From Bacteroidales bacterium UBA6360 (GTDB lineage Bacteria > Bacteroidota > Bacteroidia > Bacteroidales > UBA932), in the NCBI GenBank assembly GCA_002440085.1, contig DJRM01000025.1, forward strand, positions 1-47,861: a stretch of 47,861 nucleotides of DNA. The letters run 5' to 3'. The translations under genes were made by a program, and so were the position numbers. Of this stretch, positions 39,249-47,861 are shown piece after piece. The notes under the pieces are model-generated. The model was not told the DNA's origin. It ran no database searches and saw only the letters and a list, made by a program, of their open reading frames with translations. The first letter of the stretch is position 1. Each line of letters starts with the position of its first letter.

Positions 39249-42200
39249 ATGTGCAAGAAAGTATTATCCAGAATTACAGGCTTGCTGCTCACGGCATTCC
39301 TCCTTGCAGCCGGCGTCGTTCCTGCCTTCGCTCAGACGGAGCGGAAGGTCAGCGTCGATGTTAAGGACGTGAAACTGGAGCAGGTGATGCGGCAGATTGA
39401 GAAGCAGACCGGGTGCGTCTTCCTCAACAAGGATGCGGACGTGGAGCAGAGGGTTTCCGTGACCATTTCGGACAAGCCGCTCGACGAGGCTCTGAACATC
39501 CTTTTCAGCGGCCGCGACATTGACTGGAAGGTCGAGTCCGGTCACATAATCATCTCACAGAGAGCAGTTTCCGCACCGGGGGGGGGCAGAAAGCGCCGGT
39601 TCATCCACGGTCTCCGGACTTGTCGTCGATGAGGAGGGACTACCGGTCATCGGAGTCGGGGTCATAATCAAGGGCACTGCGATAGGCGCCGGGACGGACC
39701 TTGACGGAAAATTCGCCTTCACCCTCCCCGAGGGAATGGAGAACTCGGTGCTTGAGTTTTCGTGCCTCGGCTACACCACGCAGGAGTTCAGGATCGGCTC
39801 CCGCAGGGTGTTCAACGTCACGATGAGCAGCGATGCAATCGTCATGGAGGGGACGGTGGTGACAGCCCTTGGAATCAAGCGTTCCGAGAAGGCCCTGAGT
39901 TACAACGTTCAGCAGATAAGCGCCGACGAGGTGACTGTAAATAAGGACGCGAACTTCATTAACTCCCTGAACGGAAAGGTCGCCGGGCTCAACATCAACG
40001 CATCCTCGTCCGGAGTCGGCGGAGCGTCCAAGGTCGTCATGCGCGGTCAGAAGTCCATCTCTCAGTCCTCAAACGCGCTCTATGTCATTGACGGAGTCCC
40101 TATGTACACCACCGCAAGGGACGGGGGCACGCAGTTCACCTCACAGGGCTCGACCGACCCAATCGCCGACATCAATCCGGAGGACATCGAGAGCATATCC
40201 GTGCTCACCGGAGCGGCAGCAGCCGCCCTCTACGGCTCTGACGCCGCCAACGGTGCGATTGTCGTGACAACAAAGAAGGGAAAGGCAGGCAAGCTCACTG
40301 CCACGGCGTCGGCTTCCGTCGAAATCATGAACCCTTTTGTGCTTCCGCGTTTTCAGAACCGCTACGGCACGGGAGACCTCAACTCCTCGATAGGCTCGGA
40401 CGTGCGCAGCTGGGGAAGGCCGATGAACGAGGCGAACAACCCCGGCTACAATCCGGCAAAGGACTATTTCAAGACCGGCGTGACGCATAACGAGAATGTT
40501 TCGGTGTCCATGGGAAACGAAAAGAACCAGAGCTATCTTTCAGGCTCTGTCATCGACTCCTACGGGATAGTTCCGAACAACGCATACCGACGCTATAACT
40601 TCACTTTCCGCAACACGACATCGTTTCTCGACGACAGGCTTCACCTCGACGTCGGGGCCGCGTATGTCCGCCAGAAGGACCGCAACATGACCAATCAGGG
40701 AACCTACAACAACCCTCTGGTCGGCGCGTACATCTTCCCTCGCGGGAACAGCTGGGATGCGGTGAAGATGTTCGAGCGCTATGACGTCACACGCCGCCTT
40801 TCCACCCAGTGGTGGCCGATAGGCGATGCGGGAATGACGATGCAGAACCCTTACTGGATCAACTACCGCAACCTCCGAGAGAACCGCAAGGACCGCTTCA
40901 CGCTCAACGCGCAGCTCTCCTATGACATCCTTGACTGGCTCAATGTGTCCGGCAGGGTGAAGATGGACCAGTCAGCCACGAAATACACCGAGAAGTTCTA
41001 TGCATCGACTTTCACGCAGCTCACGGAAAGTTCGCAGAACGGTCTCTACGGCATCTCCGAGATGACCGACAGGCAGATTTACGCCGATTTCCTCGTGAAC
41101 GTGAACAAACGCTTCGGCGAGGACTGGAGCCTTCAGGTGAACCTCGGCACTTCCATTTCCGACATGTACTATGACGCTCTGAAGAACCGCGGCCCGATTG
41201 CGGACGGCGAGATGTCCGACGAGCGCGCCGGGCTGGCGAACGTGTTCAATGTGCAGAACCTCAGCAACTCCACCAAGACGACGAGGCTTCAGGAAGGCTG
41301 GCGCGAGCAGACCCAGTCGGTCTTCGGTTCGGCCGAGGTCGGCTACAAGGGCGCTTACTATCTGACCCTCACCGCCCGCAACGACTGGCCTTCACAGCTT
41401 GCAGGCCCGCATTCCAACAGAAAGTCGTTCTTCTACCCTTCCATCGGAGGCTCGGTGGTGCTGTCGCAGATTATTCCGAATATGCCCGAAAACCTTGAAT
41501 ATGTGAAGATTCGCGGCTCATACGCATCTGTCGGAACGGCTTTCGAGCGCTACATCGCCAACCCGATGTACCAGTGGAACGCGAGCGGGCTGAGCTGGAA
41601 CACACAGACCCAGTACCCTGTATATGACCTCAAGCCCGAACTCACCGACTCATTCGAGGTCGGTCTGTCGCTGCGGTTCCTCAAATGGTTCAGCCTCGAC
41701 GCGACATATTACCGGACGAACACAAAGAACCAGACGTTCAACCCTCAGATTTCCACGGGTTCAGGTTCATCTGACATATTCATCCAGTCCGGAGACGTCC
41801 TCAATCAGGGAACAGAAGTTACCCTCAGGTTCGGCAAGACATGGGACAAGTTCACATGGAACTCCAACTACACATTCTCGTTTAATCAGAACAGGATCAT
41901 GTCCTTGGCGGACAATGTGATGAATCCCGCTACGGGAGAGACTTTCTCCGTCTCGCAGCTTGACATGAACGGTCTTGGCCTGGCGCACTTCATCCTCCGC
42001 GAGGGCGGCACGCTCGGCGACCTCTATTCGCTCGCGGACTTCCAGTACGACACGAACGGCCGCATCGTCGTGAACGAAGACGGCAGCGTTACCCCTAAGA
42101 CTTTCAGCAGCAGCGACGACTATGTGAAGCTCGGCAGCGTCCTTCCAAAGTCGAACATGTCCTGGAGAAATGACTTCAGCATTGGCGGATTCAACTTCGG

Positions 42201-42639
42201 ATTCCTCATCACGGCACGAATCGGAGGCATCGTCTATTCGAGCACGCAGGCCATACTTGACTACTACGGCGTGTCCGAGGCCTCGGCGGAGGCGCGTGAC
42301 AGAGGAGGCGTGCTGATTAACGGCGGCGACCTGATTGACGCCAACCGCTGGTACAGTTCCGTCGGAGGCTCCAATCCGCTTCCGCAGGAATACACCTACT
42401 CCGCGACCAACGTGCGTCTTCAGGAGGCGTCGATAGGCTACACCATTCCCAAGAAAGTCCTCGGCAATGTGTGCGACCTCACTCTTTCTGTCGTGGGACG
42501 CAACCTCTGGATGATTTACAACAAGGCTCCGTTCGACCCGGAATCGATAGCGACGACGGGCAACTACTATCAGGGAATCGACCATTTCATGATGCCGTCG
42601 CTCCGGAGCTTCGGGTTCAACGTGAGGATGACATTCTAA
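39249..42639 (+). CDS. SusC/RagA-type TonB-dependent receptor with STN domain, frameshifted at a G9 tract
   Basis: The first frame (39249-39632) has a signal peptide (ending VPAFAQ), an STN domain (VSVDVKDVKLEQVMRQIEKQ, ITISD-type strands) and then leaves frame at nine G (39578-39586). The second frame carries TVSGLVVDEEGLPVIGVGV (carboxypeptidase-regulatory-like fold). The plug follows (VAGLNINASSSGVGGASKVV, ALYVIDGVPM, AAAALYGSDAANGAIVVTTK), and a 22-strand-type barrel ends in SFGFNVRMTF. Removing one G (tract of 8) joins the frames into one protein of 1129 residues, normal for SusC with STN. It is encoded here as OFF: only about 127 residues would be made. Sequence error in the homopolymer is the main alternative. 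Confidence 0.85.
39578..39586 (+). other. G9 homopolymer at the receptor frameshift
   Basis: Nine G residues follow CCGCACC. With eight the codons read CCG GGG GGG GCA GAA AGC, and the receptor frame is open; with nine the frame ends at a TGA 45 bp later. Tracts of this length are prone to slipped-strand length change. Confidence 0.8.
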
Positions 42640-42659
42640 TTATTTGGAGGAATATAATT

Positions 42660-44366
42660 ATGGAAAACAATACAGAAAAAATATTTCTCAGCTCACTTCG
42701 TTCGATCGAAATGACAATGGAGTCCCGTCTGTCATTCCGAGCGAAGCCGAGGAATCTTTGCGCAGGGATAATCCCGGCTCTTTTCCTCGGGCTTGTCGCT
42801 GCCTCTTGCACAGGAAAATATCTGGAAATCAACACCAATCCCTACGAGGTGAACCGCGACCAGACCCTCACCGACGGCTATGCCATCTCTGCCGCCATCT
42901 CAGCGATGGGCGGAGCGGTGGTCTCGACGGACGTGAACACGGCTCAGTTCACTGACTGCCTCCTCGGCGGCCCCATGGGCGGCTACTACTCCACCACGGG
43001 CGCGTTCGAGAAGACCATAGATAACTTCAATCCGACCGACGACTGGACGAGGGTGCTTCTCGCCAGCGACAAGATTATCCCGACTCTCTACTCGAACCTT
43101 TCGGAGCTCCGCAGCATAACGGACGACCCTCTCACCCTCGCCATAGGCGACATAATCAAGGTCACGGCTATGCTCCGCGTCACCGACACCTACGGCCCGA
43201 TTCCATATTCACAGATCGGTCAGGGCGGGAAAATTACAGTGGCCTACGACTCGCAGGAGAAGGTCTATGACACGATGTTCGCCGAACTCGACGGAGCCAT
43301 AGCCTCGCTCACGGAGAACCGCCTCTCAAGCATATCCCCAAAGGCGGATCCGGTCTATGACGGCACTGCGGTAAAATGGTGCAGGTTCGCCAACTCGCTG
43401 AAGCTCAGGATGGCGATGCGCATCGTGTATGCTGCTCCGGAGAAGGCGAAAAAGATGGCCGAGGAGGCCGTGAATCACGAAATAGGGTGCTTTACGGACA
43501 ATTCCGACAACGCCATGCTCCGTCCGGTGGCATTCGGCGAAAAGGGCAATCCGCTCTACACTGCAATAAAGTACAACCAGCCTTCAGGCTCAGTGACGGG
43601 CGGCGACACCCACGCGGCTGCGGACATCATCTGCTACATGAACGGCTACAACGACCCGCGCCGCGCAAAATACTTCATCAAGTCCGAGTTCGAGGGCATC
43701 GACTGGGCCGGAATCCGCGTGAGCGTGGAGAAGCCGTCCCTCAACAGCGTGGGACGCAAGTATTCCGGAGTGAATGTCTCCACCTCCGACCCTATCGTGT
43801 GGATGAATGCGGCCGAGGTGGCTTTCCTCAAGGCCGAGGCAAAGGCCGTGTTCGGATTTGACATGGGAGCGGGCACTGCGGAGGAGTTCTACAACGAGGG
43901 AATCCGTCTCTCCTTCGAGCAGAACGGCGTGGCCGGCTACGCGGACTATGTCGCGAACGACACCGACAGGCCGTCTTCCTACACCGACCCGGCCGGGCTC
44001 AACAGCTACGCCACGCCGCTTTCCGAACTCACCGTCAAGTGGGACGAGTCGGCGACGACGGAGCAGAAGCAGGAGCGCATCATCATCCAAAAGTGGATTG
44101 CGAACTTCAACAACGGCATAGAGGCATGGTCCGACCATCGCCGCACCGGCTATCCCAAGTTCTTCCCGGCAAGCGACGCCGGCAACAAGAGTTCCGGAAC
44201 CGTGGATAATGAGTTCGGGGCGAGGAGAATGCCCTACCCGCTCGCGGAGTACTCCAACAACGGGGAGAACGTGAACGAGGCCGTGGCCAATTATCTCGGA
44301 GGCCCGGACAGGATGAGCACACGGCTCTGGTGGGACTGCAACCCTGCGGTCGGGACAAAAAAGTAA
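42660..44366 (+). CDS. SusD/RagB-family (SusD-like) nutrient-binding lipoprotein
   Basis: This is the surface glycan- or peptide-binding lid of the SusC pair. The ATG at 42660 follows GGAGGAATATAATT; the frame extends further back only inside susC. The lipobox LGLVAASC puts the lipid Cys at residue 50, much later than normal, because about 22 residues encoded by a REP-like palindrome (42690-42757) sit in the n-region. The mature part has the family's features: KYLEINTNPYEV, TDTYGPIPYSQIGQG (the TPR-like helices) and RMPYPLAEYSNNGENVNEAV near the end. The architecture fits the SusD-like (SusD_2/RagB) superfamily. Its ligand cannot be told. Confidence 0.88.
   Translation: MENNTEKIFLSSLRSIEMTMESRLSFRAKPRNLCAGIIPALFLGLVAASCTGKYLEINTNPYEVNRDQTLTDGYAISAAISAMGGAVVSTDVNTAQFTDCLLGGPMGGYYSTTGAFEKTIDNFNPTDDWTRVLLASDKIIPTLYSNLSELRSITDDPLTLAIGDIIKVTAMLRVTDTYGPIPYSQIGQGGKITVAYDSQEKVYDTMFAELDGAIASLTENRLSSISPKADPVYDGTAVKWCRFANSLKLRMAMRIVYAAPEKAKKMAEEAVNHEIGCFTDNSDNAMLRPVAFGEKGNPLYTAIKYNQPSGSVTGGDTHAAADIICYMNGYNDPRRAKYFIKSEFEGIDWAGIRVSVEKPSLNSVGRKYSGVNVSTSDPIVWMNAAEVAFLKAEAKAVFGFDMGAGTAEEFYNEGIRLSFEQNGVAGYADYVANDTDRPSSYTDPAGLNSYATPLSELTVKWDESATTEQKQERIIIQKWIANFNNGIEAWSDHRRTGYPKFFPASDAGNKSSGTVDNEFGARRMPYPLAEYSNNGENVNEAVANYLGGPDRMSTRLWWDCNPAVGTKK
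42690..42757. repeat. REP-like palindrome inside the SusD signal peptide
   Basis: CTTCGTTCGATCGAAATGAC is inversely related to TGTCATTCCGAGCGAAG about 20 bp further on, and GCCGAGGAATCT follows. TGTCATTCCGAGCGAAG-type palindromes are a frequent dispersed element in Bacteroidota genomes; that statement is from general knowledge, not a search. The reading frame stays open. Confidence 0.65.
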
Positions 44367-44415
44367 GCGGCCGCTGAACGCTCGAATTAAATGATAGTGA
44401 AGCAGAAACTGTAAT

Positions 44416-45393
44416 ATGAAAGGATTTGTAAAGACATCAATAATCGCCCTCGCGGCATCGTCGCTCGTCGCCGTCTCCTGTGCCAAGTGGACGCAGCCGG
44501 AGAGCCTGAACTTCCGCCGCGAGACCCCGGAGCAGATTGATCCGGCGGGGTATGAGACTCGGTTAAAGGCAGTGCGTGAGTGGAAACGCACCGTCCATAA
44601 CATAACTATAGCCACAATCAGCGGGACATCATCAACTCCTTCGTTCCGTTGGCAACATCCGAAAGACATTCCTGACAGCGTCGATTTCATCTGCATCAAG
44701 GATTTTTCCGGACTGCATGAGAGTCTCGCGGACGAACTTGCCTATGTGCGTGAAAAGAAAGGTACTGCAAGCCTCGCATACATTGATTATTCTGCGATTG
44801 CAGAGTCCTGGTCACAGATTGAGGATGAAAATGAGGGCTCCATACTAGCTGACGCGGACAGAGACGAGTATTTCAAGGAAAATGTGGCCGCTCTGTTGGA
44901 TTCGGCGGAAAAGTCAGGCTTTGACGGGCTGATGGTTTCGGTGGAGCAGATTGAATATGCCTCAGACGACGTTTTCATCAGTGCCGTAAAATCTTGGAAA
45001 GAAAAGCGTCCGGATGCCCCAGTAGTCTTGCGCGGATATGCCAAACACATCTCAGATACGGAATTCGCATCGTCCTGTGCGTACTATGTAGTGGTCGCGG
45101 GTGAACTGTCGTCGCCGGGTCAGCTGATTCTGGAGACCACGAGATGCATCGGAAGCGTTCTTCCGTGTGACCGCGTACTCCTTGAGGTCTCCGTCCCTTC
45201 TTCCGAGACTCCGGAACAGACTGGAATCGCTCCGGAAGCTGCGGCCGAGTGGGTGCTTGCACAGAAGGACAACAGAAACTTTACGCCTCAGGGTATTGTC
45301 TTCGGCAATACGGAGGACGACTATTGGCGGAATGACAGAAATTACGGGTCGTTGAGGACTGTTATCGAAATACTGAATCCACAAGTTAAATAG
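44416..45393 (+). CDS. GH18-like lipoprotein, probably a non-catalytic glycan-binding protein
   Basis: The lipoprotein signal ends SLVAVSC (Cys22). The mature protein opens with WTQPESLNFRRETPEQIDP, as in glycoside-hydrolase-18-like proteins of Bacteroidota host-glycan loci, then HNITIATISGTSSTPSF. The catalytic-barrel strand that should read DGxDxDxE reads FDGLMVSVEQ: the last Glu is present but the two middle Asp residues are not. Substrate binding without hydrolysis is the likely role. It sits between susD and a DUF1735/LamG lipoprotein, an order seen in loci for high-mannose N-glycans such as that of B. thetaiotaomicron EndoBT. A weakly active enzyme is the alternative. Confidence 0.75.
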   Translation: MKGFVKTSIIALAASSLVAVSCAKWTQPESLNFRRETPEQIDPAGYETRLKAVREWKRTVHNITIATISGTSSTPSFRWQHPKDIPDSVDFICIKDFSGLHESLADELAYVREKKGTASLAYIDYSAIAESWSQIEDENEGSILADADRDEYFKENVAALLDSAEKSGFDGLMVSVEQIEYASDDVFISAVKSWKEKRPDAPVVLRGYAKHISDTEFASSCAYYVVVAGELSSPGQLILETTRCIGSVLPCDRVLLEVSVPSSETPEQTGIAPEAAAEWVLAQKDNRNFTPQGIVFGNTEDDYWRNDRNYGSLRTVIEILNPQVK

Positions 45394-45396
45394 GCC

Positions 45397-46677
45397 ATGA
45401 GAAATCGTCTGAAGACAATAATAATGACGGCACTGGTTGCCGTGTCCTGCGTAACCGAGCAGGATTTGCTTGAAAACCGCTTGTTTTACACATCCGACAA
45501 TCTTCGCAGCGAGATAAGGGTCGCTGTTGACGAGGGGGTCTATGAGGCCGTCCGCACTGTATCCGCCTCGGTTGCCTCCCCGCTGAAGGAAGATTTGACA
45601 GTGGATTTCATAAAATCTCCGGAACTTCTTGAAACTTACAGACAGGCATATTACTCGCCGGCCGCGGAACTTCTGCCGGATGAGTGCTGCGACATCGCGG
45701 GCCTCAGTTCCAAGATTGTAAGAGGCTCCGTTGAGTCTCTTCCTGCTGAGATTCATTTCAGCGGACTTGATGCGCTTGACTTGTCGTGGTCAAAGGAATA
45801 TGTACTTCCCGTGACTCTGAGGTCAGACGGCGTCGATGTTCTGGAATCGGCAAGGACAATGTATTTCGTCATACGCAAGGCGTACCTTGTCAACATGGCC
45901 GGGAATATGTCCTCCAACCGCGCATGGCCGGTGTGGAACAATTTCGACAAGGTGAAGAACCTTGAGGCGTTCACGCTGGAGGCTCTCGTCTATAACAACG
46001 GGTTTGACAACGGGATGGTCGTTGATGGAGCCGAAACTTGGAATGCCGACGGAATAAACACCATTATGGGGGTGGAGGATCATTTTCTTGTCCGGATAGG
46101 TGATTCTTCCATACCGTCGAACCAATTGCAGGTGGCGTGTGCATACAAGGATGAGGCAGGGAACACGACATACAGGAAGGCGGTCACATCTTCTGCCTGC
46201 CAGCTGAAGAAAGACCGGTGGTATCATATTGCAGTGACGTTTGACAGGGGGCTTGTCTGCATATATATTGACGGAAAACTGAAGGCCTCGGAAAATGTGA
46301 GGGCGATAGGGTACGGGACCGACAGCGATGGAAAACAGTATCCTGTGGAGTTCACTTCCGTGAATTTCGGAGCTCCGCATTCGGAGGAGGATGACGGCAA
46401 GCCGCGCTGTTTCTGGGTAGGGTATTCTTATCAGCCGGCACGCTATCTTGACGGAATGCTTGCCGAGGTCCGGCTCTGGGACAAGGCTCTGTCTGTCGGG
46501 GAAATAAATGCTTCCGGGCATTTCTATAAGCTCTATGCGTCGGATATTGACGATAGTCTGCTTGCCTACTGGAAGTTTGACGACGGGGCTGGCAAGACGG
46601 TGAAGGATCATTCTTCCTATGGCTATGACCTGACGGCCCAGCGCGATATCGCATGGTATCCGATTGAATTGAAATAA
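45397..46677 (+). CDS. DUF1735 and LamG-like domain lipoprotein
   Basis: The lipoprotein signal ends LVAVSC (Cys18). A DUF1735 domain (about residues 40-155) includes YTSDNLRSEIRVAVDE and LPVTLRSDGVDVLES. A concanavalin-A/LamG-like jelly roll (about 175-425) has FTLEALVYNNGF, DRWYHIAVTFDRGLVCIYID and DGMLAEVRLWDKALSVGEIN, ending DDSLLAYWKFDDGAGKTVKD. The last motif is typical of laminin-G-3 domains. It starts 3 bp after the GH18-like gene stop, so they are co-translated. It is probably a surface glycan-binding protein. Confidence 0.87.
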   Translation: MRNRLKTIIMTALVAVSCVTEQDLLENRLFYTSDNLRSEIRVAVDEGVYEAVRTVSASVASPLKEDLTVDFIKSPELLETYRQAYYSPAAELLPDECCDIAGLSSKIVRGSVESLPAEIHFSGLDALDLSWSKEYVLPVTLRSDGVDVLESARTMYFVIRKAYLVNMAGNMSSNRAWPVWNNFDKVKNLEAFTLEALVYNNGFDNGMVVDGAETWNADGINTIMGVEDHFLVRIGDSSIPSNQLQVACAYKDEAGNTTYRKAVTSSACQLKKDRWYHIAVTFDRGLVCIYIDGKLKASENVRAIGYGTDSDGKQYPVEFTSVNFGAPHSEEDDGKPRCFWVGYSYQPARYLDGMLAEVRLWDKALSVGEINASGHFYKLYASDIDDSLLAYWKFDDGAGKTVKDHSSYGYDLTAQRDIAWYPIELK

Positions 46678-46713
46678 GTTATCTACAGTTTAATAAACAC
46701 TAAATTTTTGTTC

Positions 46714-47861
46714 ATGAAAAAAATTCTTTATTTTGCCGCTGCGGCAATGCTGTTGTTCAGCGGCTGCAGCAAGGAGACTCCAAAGCCGGAGGATTCAATC
46801 TCTGTCAATCCGACGGAGAAATCGTTCGGCCCGGAAGGGGGCTCGGTTGAGGTCACGGTGAAAAGTTCCGGAGACTGGCTTCTGGACGGGGATTGCGAGT
46901 GGGCTTCTCCGAGTGCCGTTTCAGGCGCGGACGGTGACATCGTCACATTTACTGTCAGTCCGAACGACAAACATGAAGCCCTCAGCACGGTCTTCACTTT
47001 CATTTCCGGAGACAAGAAGGCCGATTTTGAGATAAGGGTTGCCGAGCACGCGCTTCCTGTATTCAAACTCACTTCAGACCCGAAGGTGACGGCGATATGC
47101 ACGGAATGCTTCTTCGATGTCAGCATTGAGACAGATCTCAAGTTGAAGGACATCTCGGTGAAAATTGATGAGGCCGCAGCATCATGGATTAAGTTCTATG
47201 CCGTTGAGGGCGGCAAATACACCTTCAGGGTAAGCCCGAACGGCAATGAGACAGTGAGGACTGGAGTCGTGACCTTGTCTGCGGATCTTTGTGACGACAT
47301 AAGGGTTGAAGTATCTCAGAACGCTAAGTCCAAGATTGTGCTTGCCGCCCAAAAGTATGAGTGCAAGGCGGAGGCAGGGACTGTGGATGTTGTTGTTTCG
47401 GAGACGAACATCGAGTTTGACGCTGTCGTTCCGCAGGAGTTTCAGAGCTGGATTTCCGTGAAGGAAATAAAGGGAAACACCATTACATTGTCTCTGACTG
47501 AAGCTGAAGAACGCCGCGAGGGAAAGATTCAGGTCGTTGCCAAGGACGGCACGCTGACCGTCGAGGCCGAGATTGTGCAGCTGGCTCCTGAGCGTGGTGC
47601 AAAAGTGACTGTCGTCGATGGAGTGGAATCATCGTGGATTCTGTACAAAGAGCCGTGGTGGCCTAAATTTTTCAACACCTACAGCAACAGTTTCTCGTAC
47701 TGGAATCCTACTGATTATGGAACCTCTCCAGCATATCTGTTTTGGAAGGACACTTCTGAAAGTAATGTAAAGGGTTATGTGAAAGAAGGATTCTATGGCT
47801 ACATAGACATGTTTGAGGTCAAGCCTATTGTCGGCTTGAGGATGCGGTATCATGCAAGCCG
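46714..47861 (+). CDS. BACON-domain surface lipoprotein (3' end outside window)
   Basis: The ATG at 46714 gives MKKILYFAAAAMLLFSGC, a lipoprotein signal (Cys18). The frame is open to the window end (382 codons). The first part reads ISVNPTEKSFGPEGGSVEVT and VKSSGDWLLDGDCEWASPS, a BACON (Bacteroidetes-associated carbohydrate-binding often N-terminal) domain. Two or three related beta-sandwich repeats follow (about 110-200 and 205-290, e.g. IVLAAQKYECKAEAGTVDVV). Beyond residue 300 a different domain begins with WILYKEPWWPKFFNTYSN, rich in aromatics and probably ligand-binding. It follows the DUF1735 gene by 36 bp, the last gene of the locus visible here. Confidence 0.85.
   Translation, partial: MKKILYFAAAAMLLFSGCSKETPKPEDSISVNPTEKSFGPEGGSVEVTVKSSGDWLLDGDCEWASPSAVSGADGDIVTFTVSPNDKHEALSTVFTFISGDKKADFEIRVAEHALPVFKLTSDPKVTAICTECFFDVSIETDLKLKDISVKIDEAAASWIKFYAVEGGKYTFRVSPNGNETVRTGVVTLSADLCDDIRVEVSQNAKSKIVLAAQKYECKAEAGTVDVVVSETNIEFDAVVPQEFQSWISVKEIKGNTITLSLTEAEERREGKIQVVAKDGTLTVEAEIVQLAPERGAKVTVVDGVESSWILYKEPWWPKFFNTYSNSFSYWNPTDYGTSPAYLFWKDTSESNVKGYVKEGFYGYIDMFEVKPIVGLRMRYHAS

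Noticed and set aside
39578..39632. Programmed ribosomal frameshift in the SusC gene
   Set aside because: No slippery heptamer with downstream structure was seen; a pure G9 run fits length slippage or sequencing error better.

Overview
The window comes from a Bacteroidales chromosome with moderate to high GC. The evidence is: three ECF sigma modules, a SusC/SusD outer-membrane locus, NigD-like, META and FISUMP lipoproteins, an RsuA-type pseudouridine synthase with a long RPYG-rich leader, and repeated TAnnTTTG -7 boxes (in two cases with an upstream TTTG 19 bp away), which are the Bacteroidota sigma-factor signature. Family and genus cannot be fixed from this sequence alone. No tRNA, rRNA, CRISPR array or intact transposase was seen.

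Layout. 1-8.4 kb is housekeeping: ExbB (cut by the window edge), ExbD, TonB, pseudouridine synthase, Era, topoisomerase IV subunit A and shikimate kinase. 8.4-13.4 kb is an AT-richer accessory island with two AAA+ ATPase/nuclease-like genes, a two-gene cassette of unknown function (possibly toxin-antitoxin) and a wrecked FISUMP lipoprotein behind a structured leader. 13.4-17.8 kb carries a META lipoprotein, an ECF sigma factor with a membrane-anchored beta-barrel partner, a NigD-like lipoprotein and an acyl-ACP thioesterase. 18.0-20.3 kb has an orphan Xre antitoxin with a truncated HigB-like toxin, and a third AAA+ ATPase bracketed by two inverted 53-55 bp palindromes. 20.4-37.1 kb is mostly core: rubrerythrin, GNAT, TPM protein, Na+/H+ antiporter, ComM, MlaE/MlaF, a second sigma/barrel pair, TPR protein, EnvC-like LytM factor, NAD-epimerase, phosphopantetheinyl transferase, a 6S-like RNA candidate and malate dehydrogenase. 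37.3-47.9 kb is a polysaccharide-utilisation-type locus: FecI sigma, FecR, a SusC with STN domain that is frameshifted at a G9 tract, SusD, a GH18-like lipoprotein, a DUF1735+LamG lipoprotein and a BACON lipoprotein running off the window.

How parts work together. ExbB/ExbD/TonB would energise receptors such as the SusC at 39 kb. FecI/FecR plus the STN domain of SusC form a standard trans-envelope signalling chain that should control the locus. The two other sigma genes are each followed by one polypeptide combining a short cytoplasmic segment, one membrane helix, a long linker and a predicted outer-membrane barrel, so the sensor and the anti-sigma function may be fused.

Most notable signals: (1) three paralogous AAA+ ATPases with a D...ExK nuclease-like C-terminus, each preceded by its own, sequence-unrelated palindrome placed next to the -7 box; (2) one of these genes packaged between inverted palindromes, the second overlapping the last base of the stop codon; (3) two families of intergenic repeats whose stems differ between copies but stay complementary; (4) the G9 tract that switches the SusC receptor off in this sequence; (5) a REP-like palindrome read in frame inside the SusD signal peptide.
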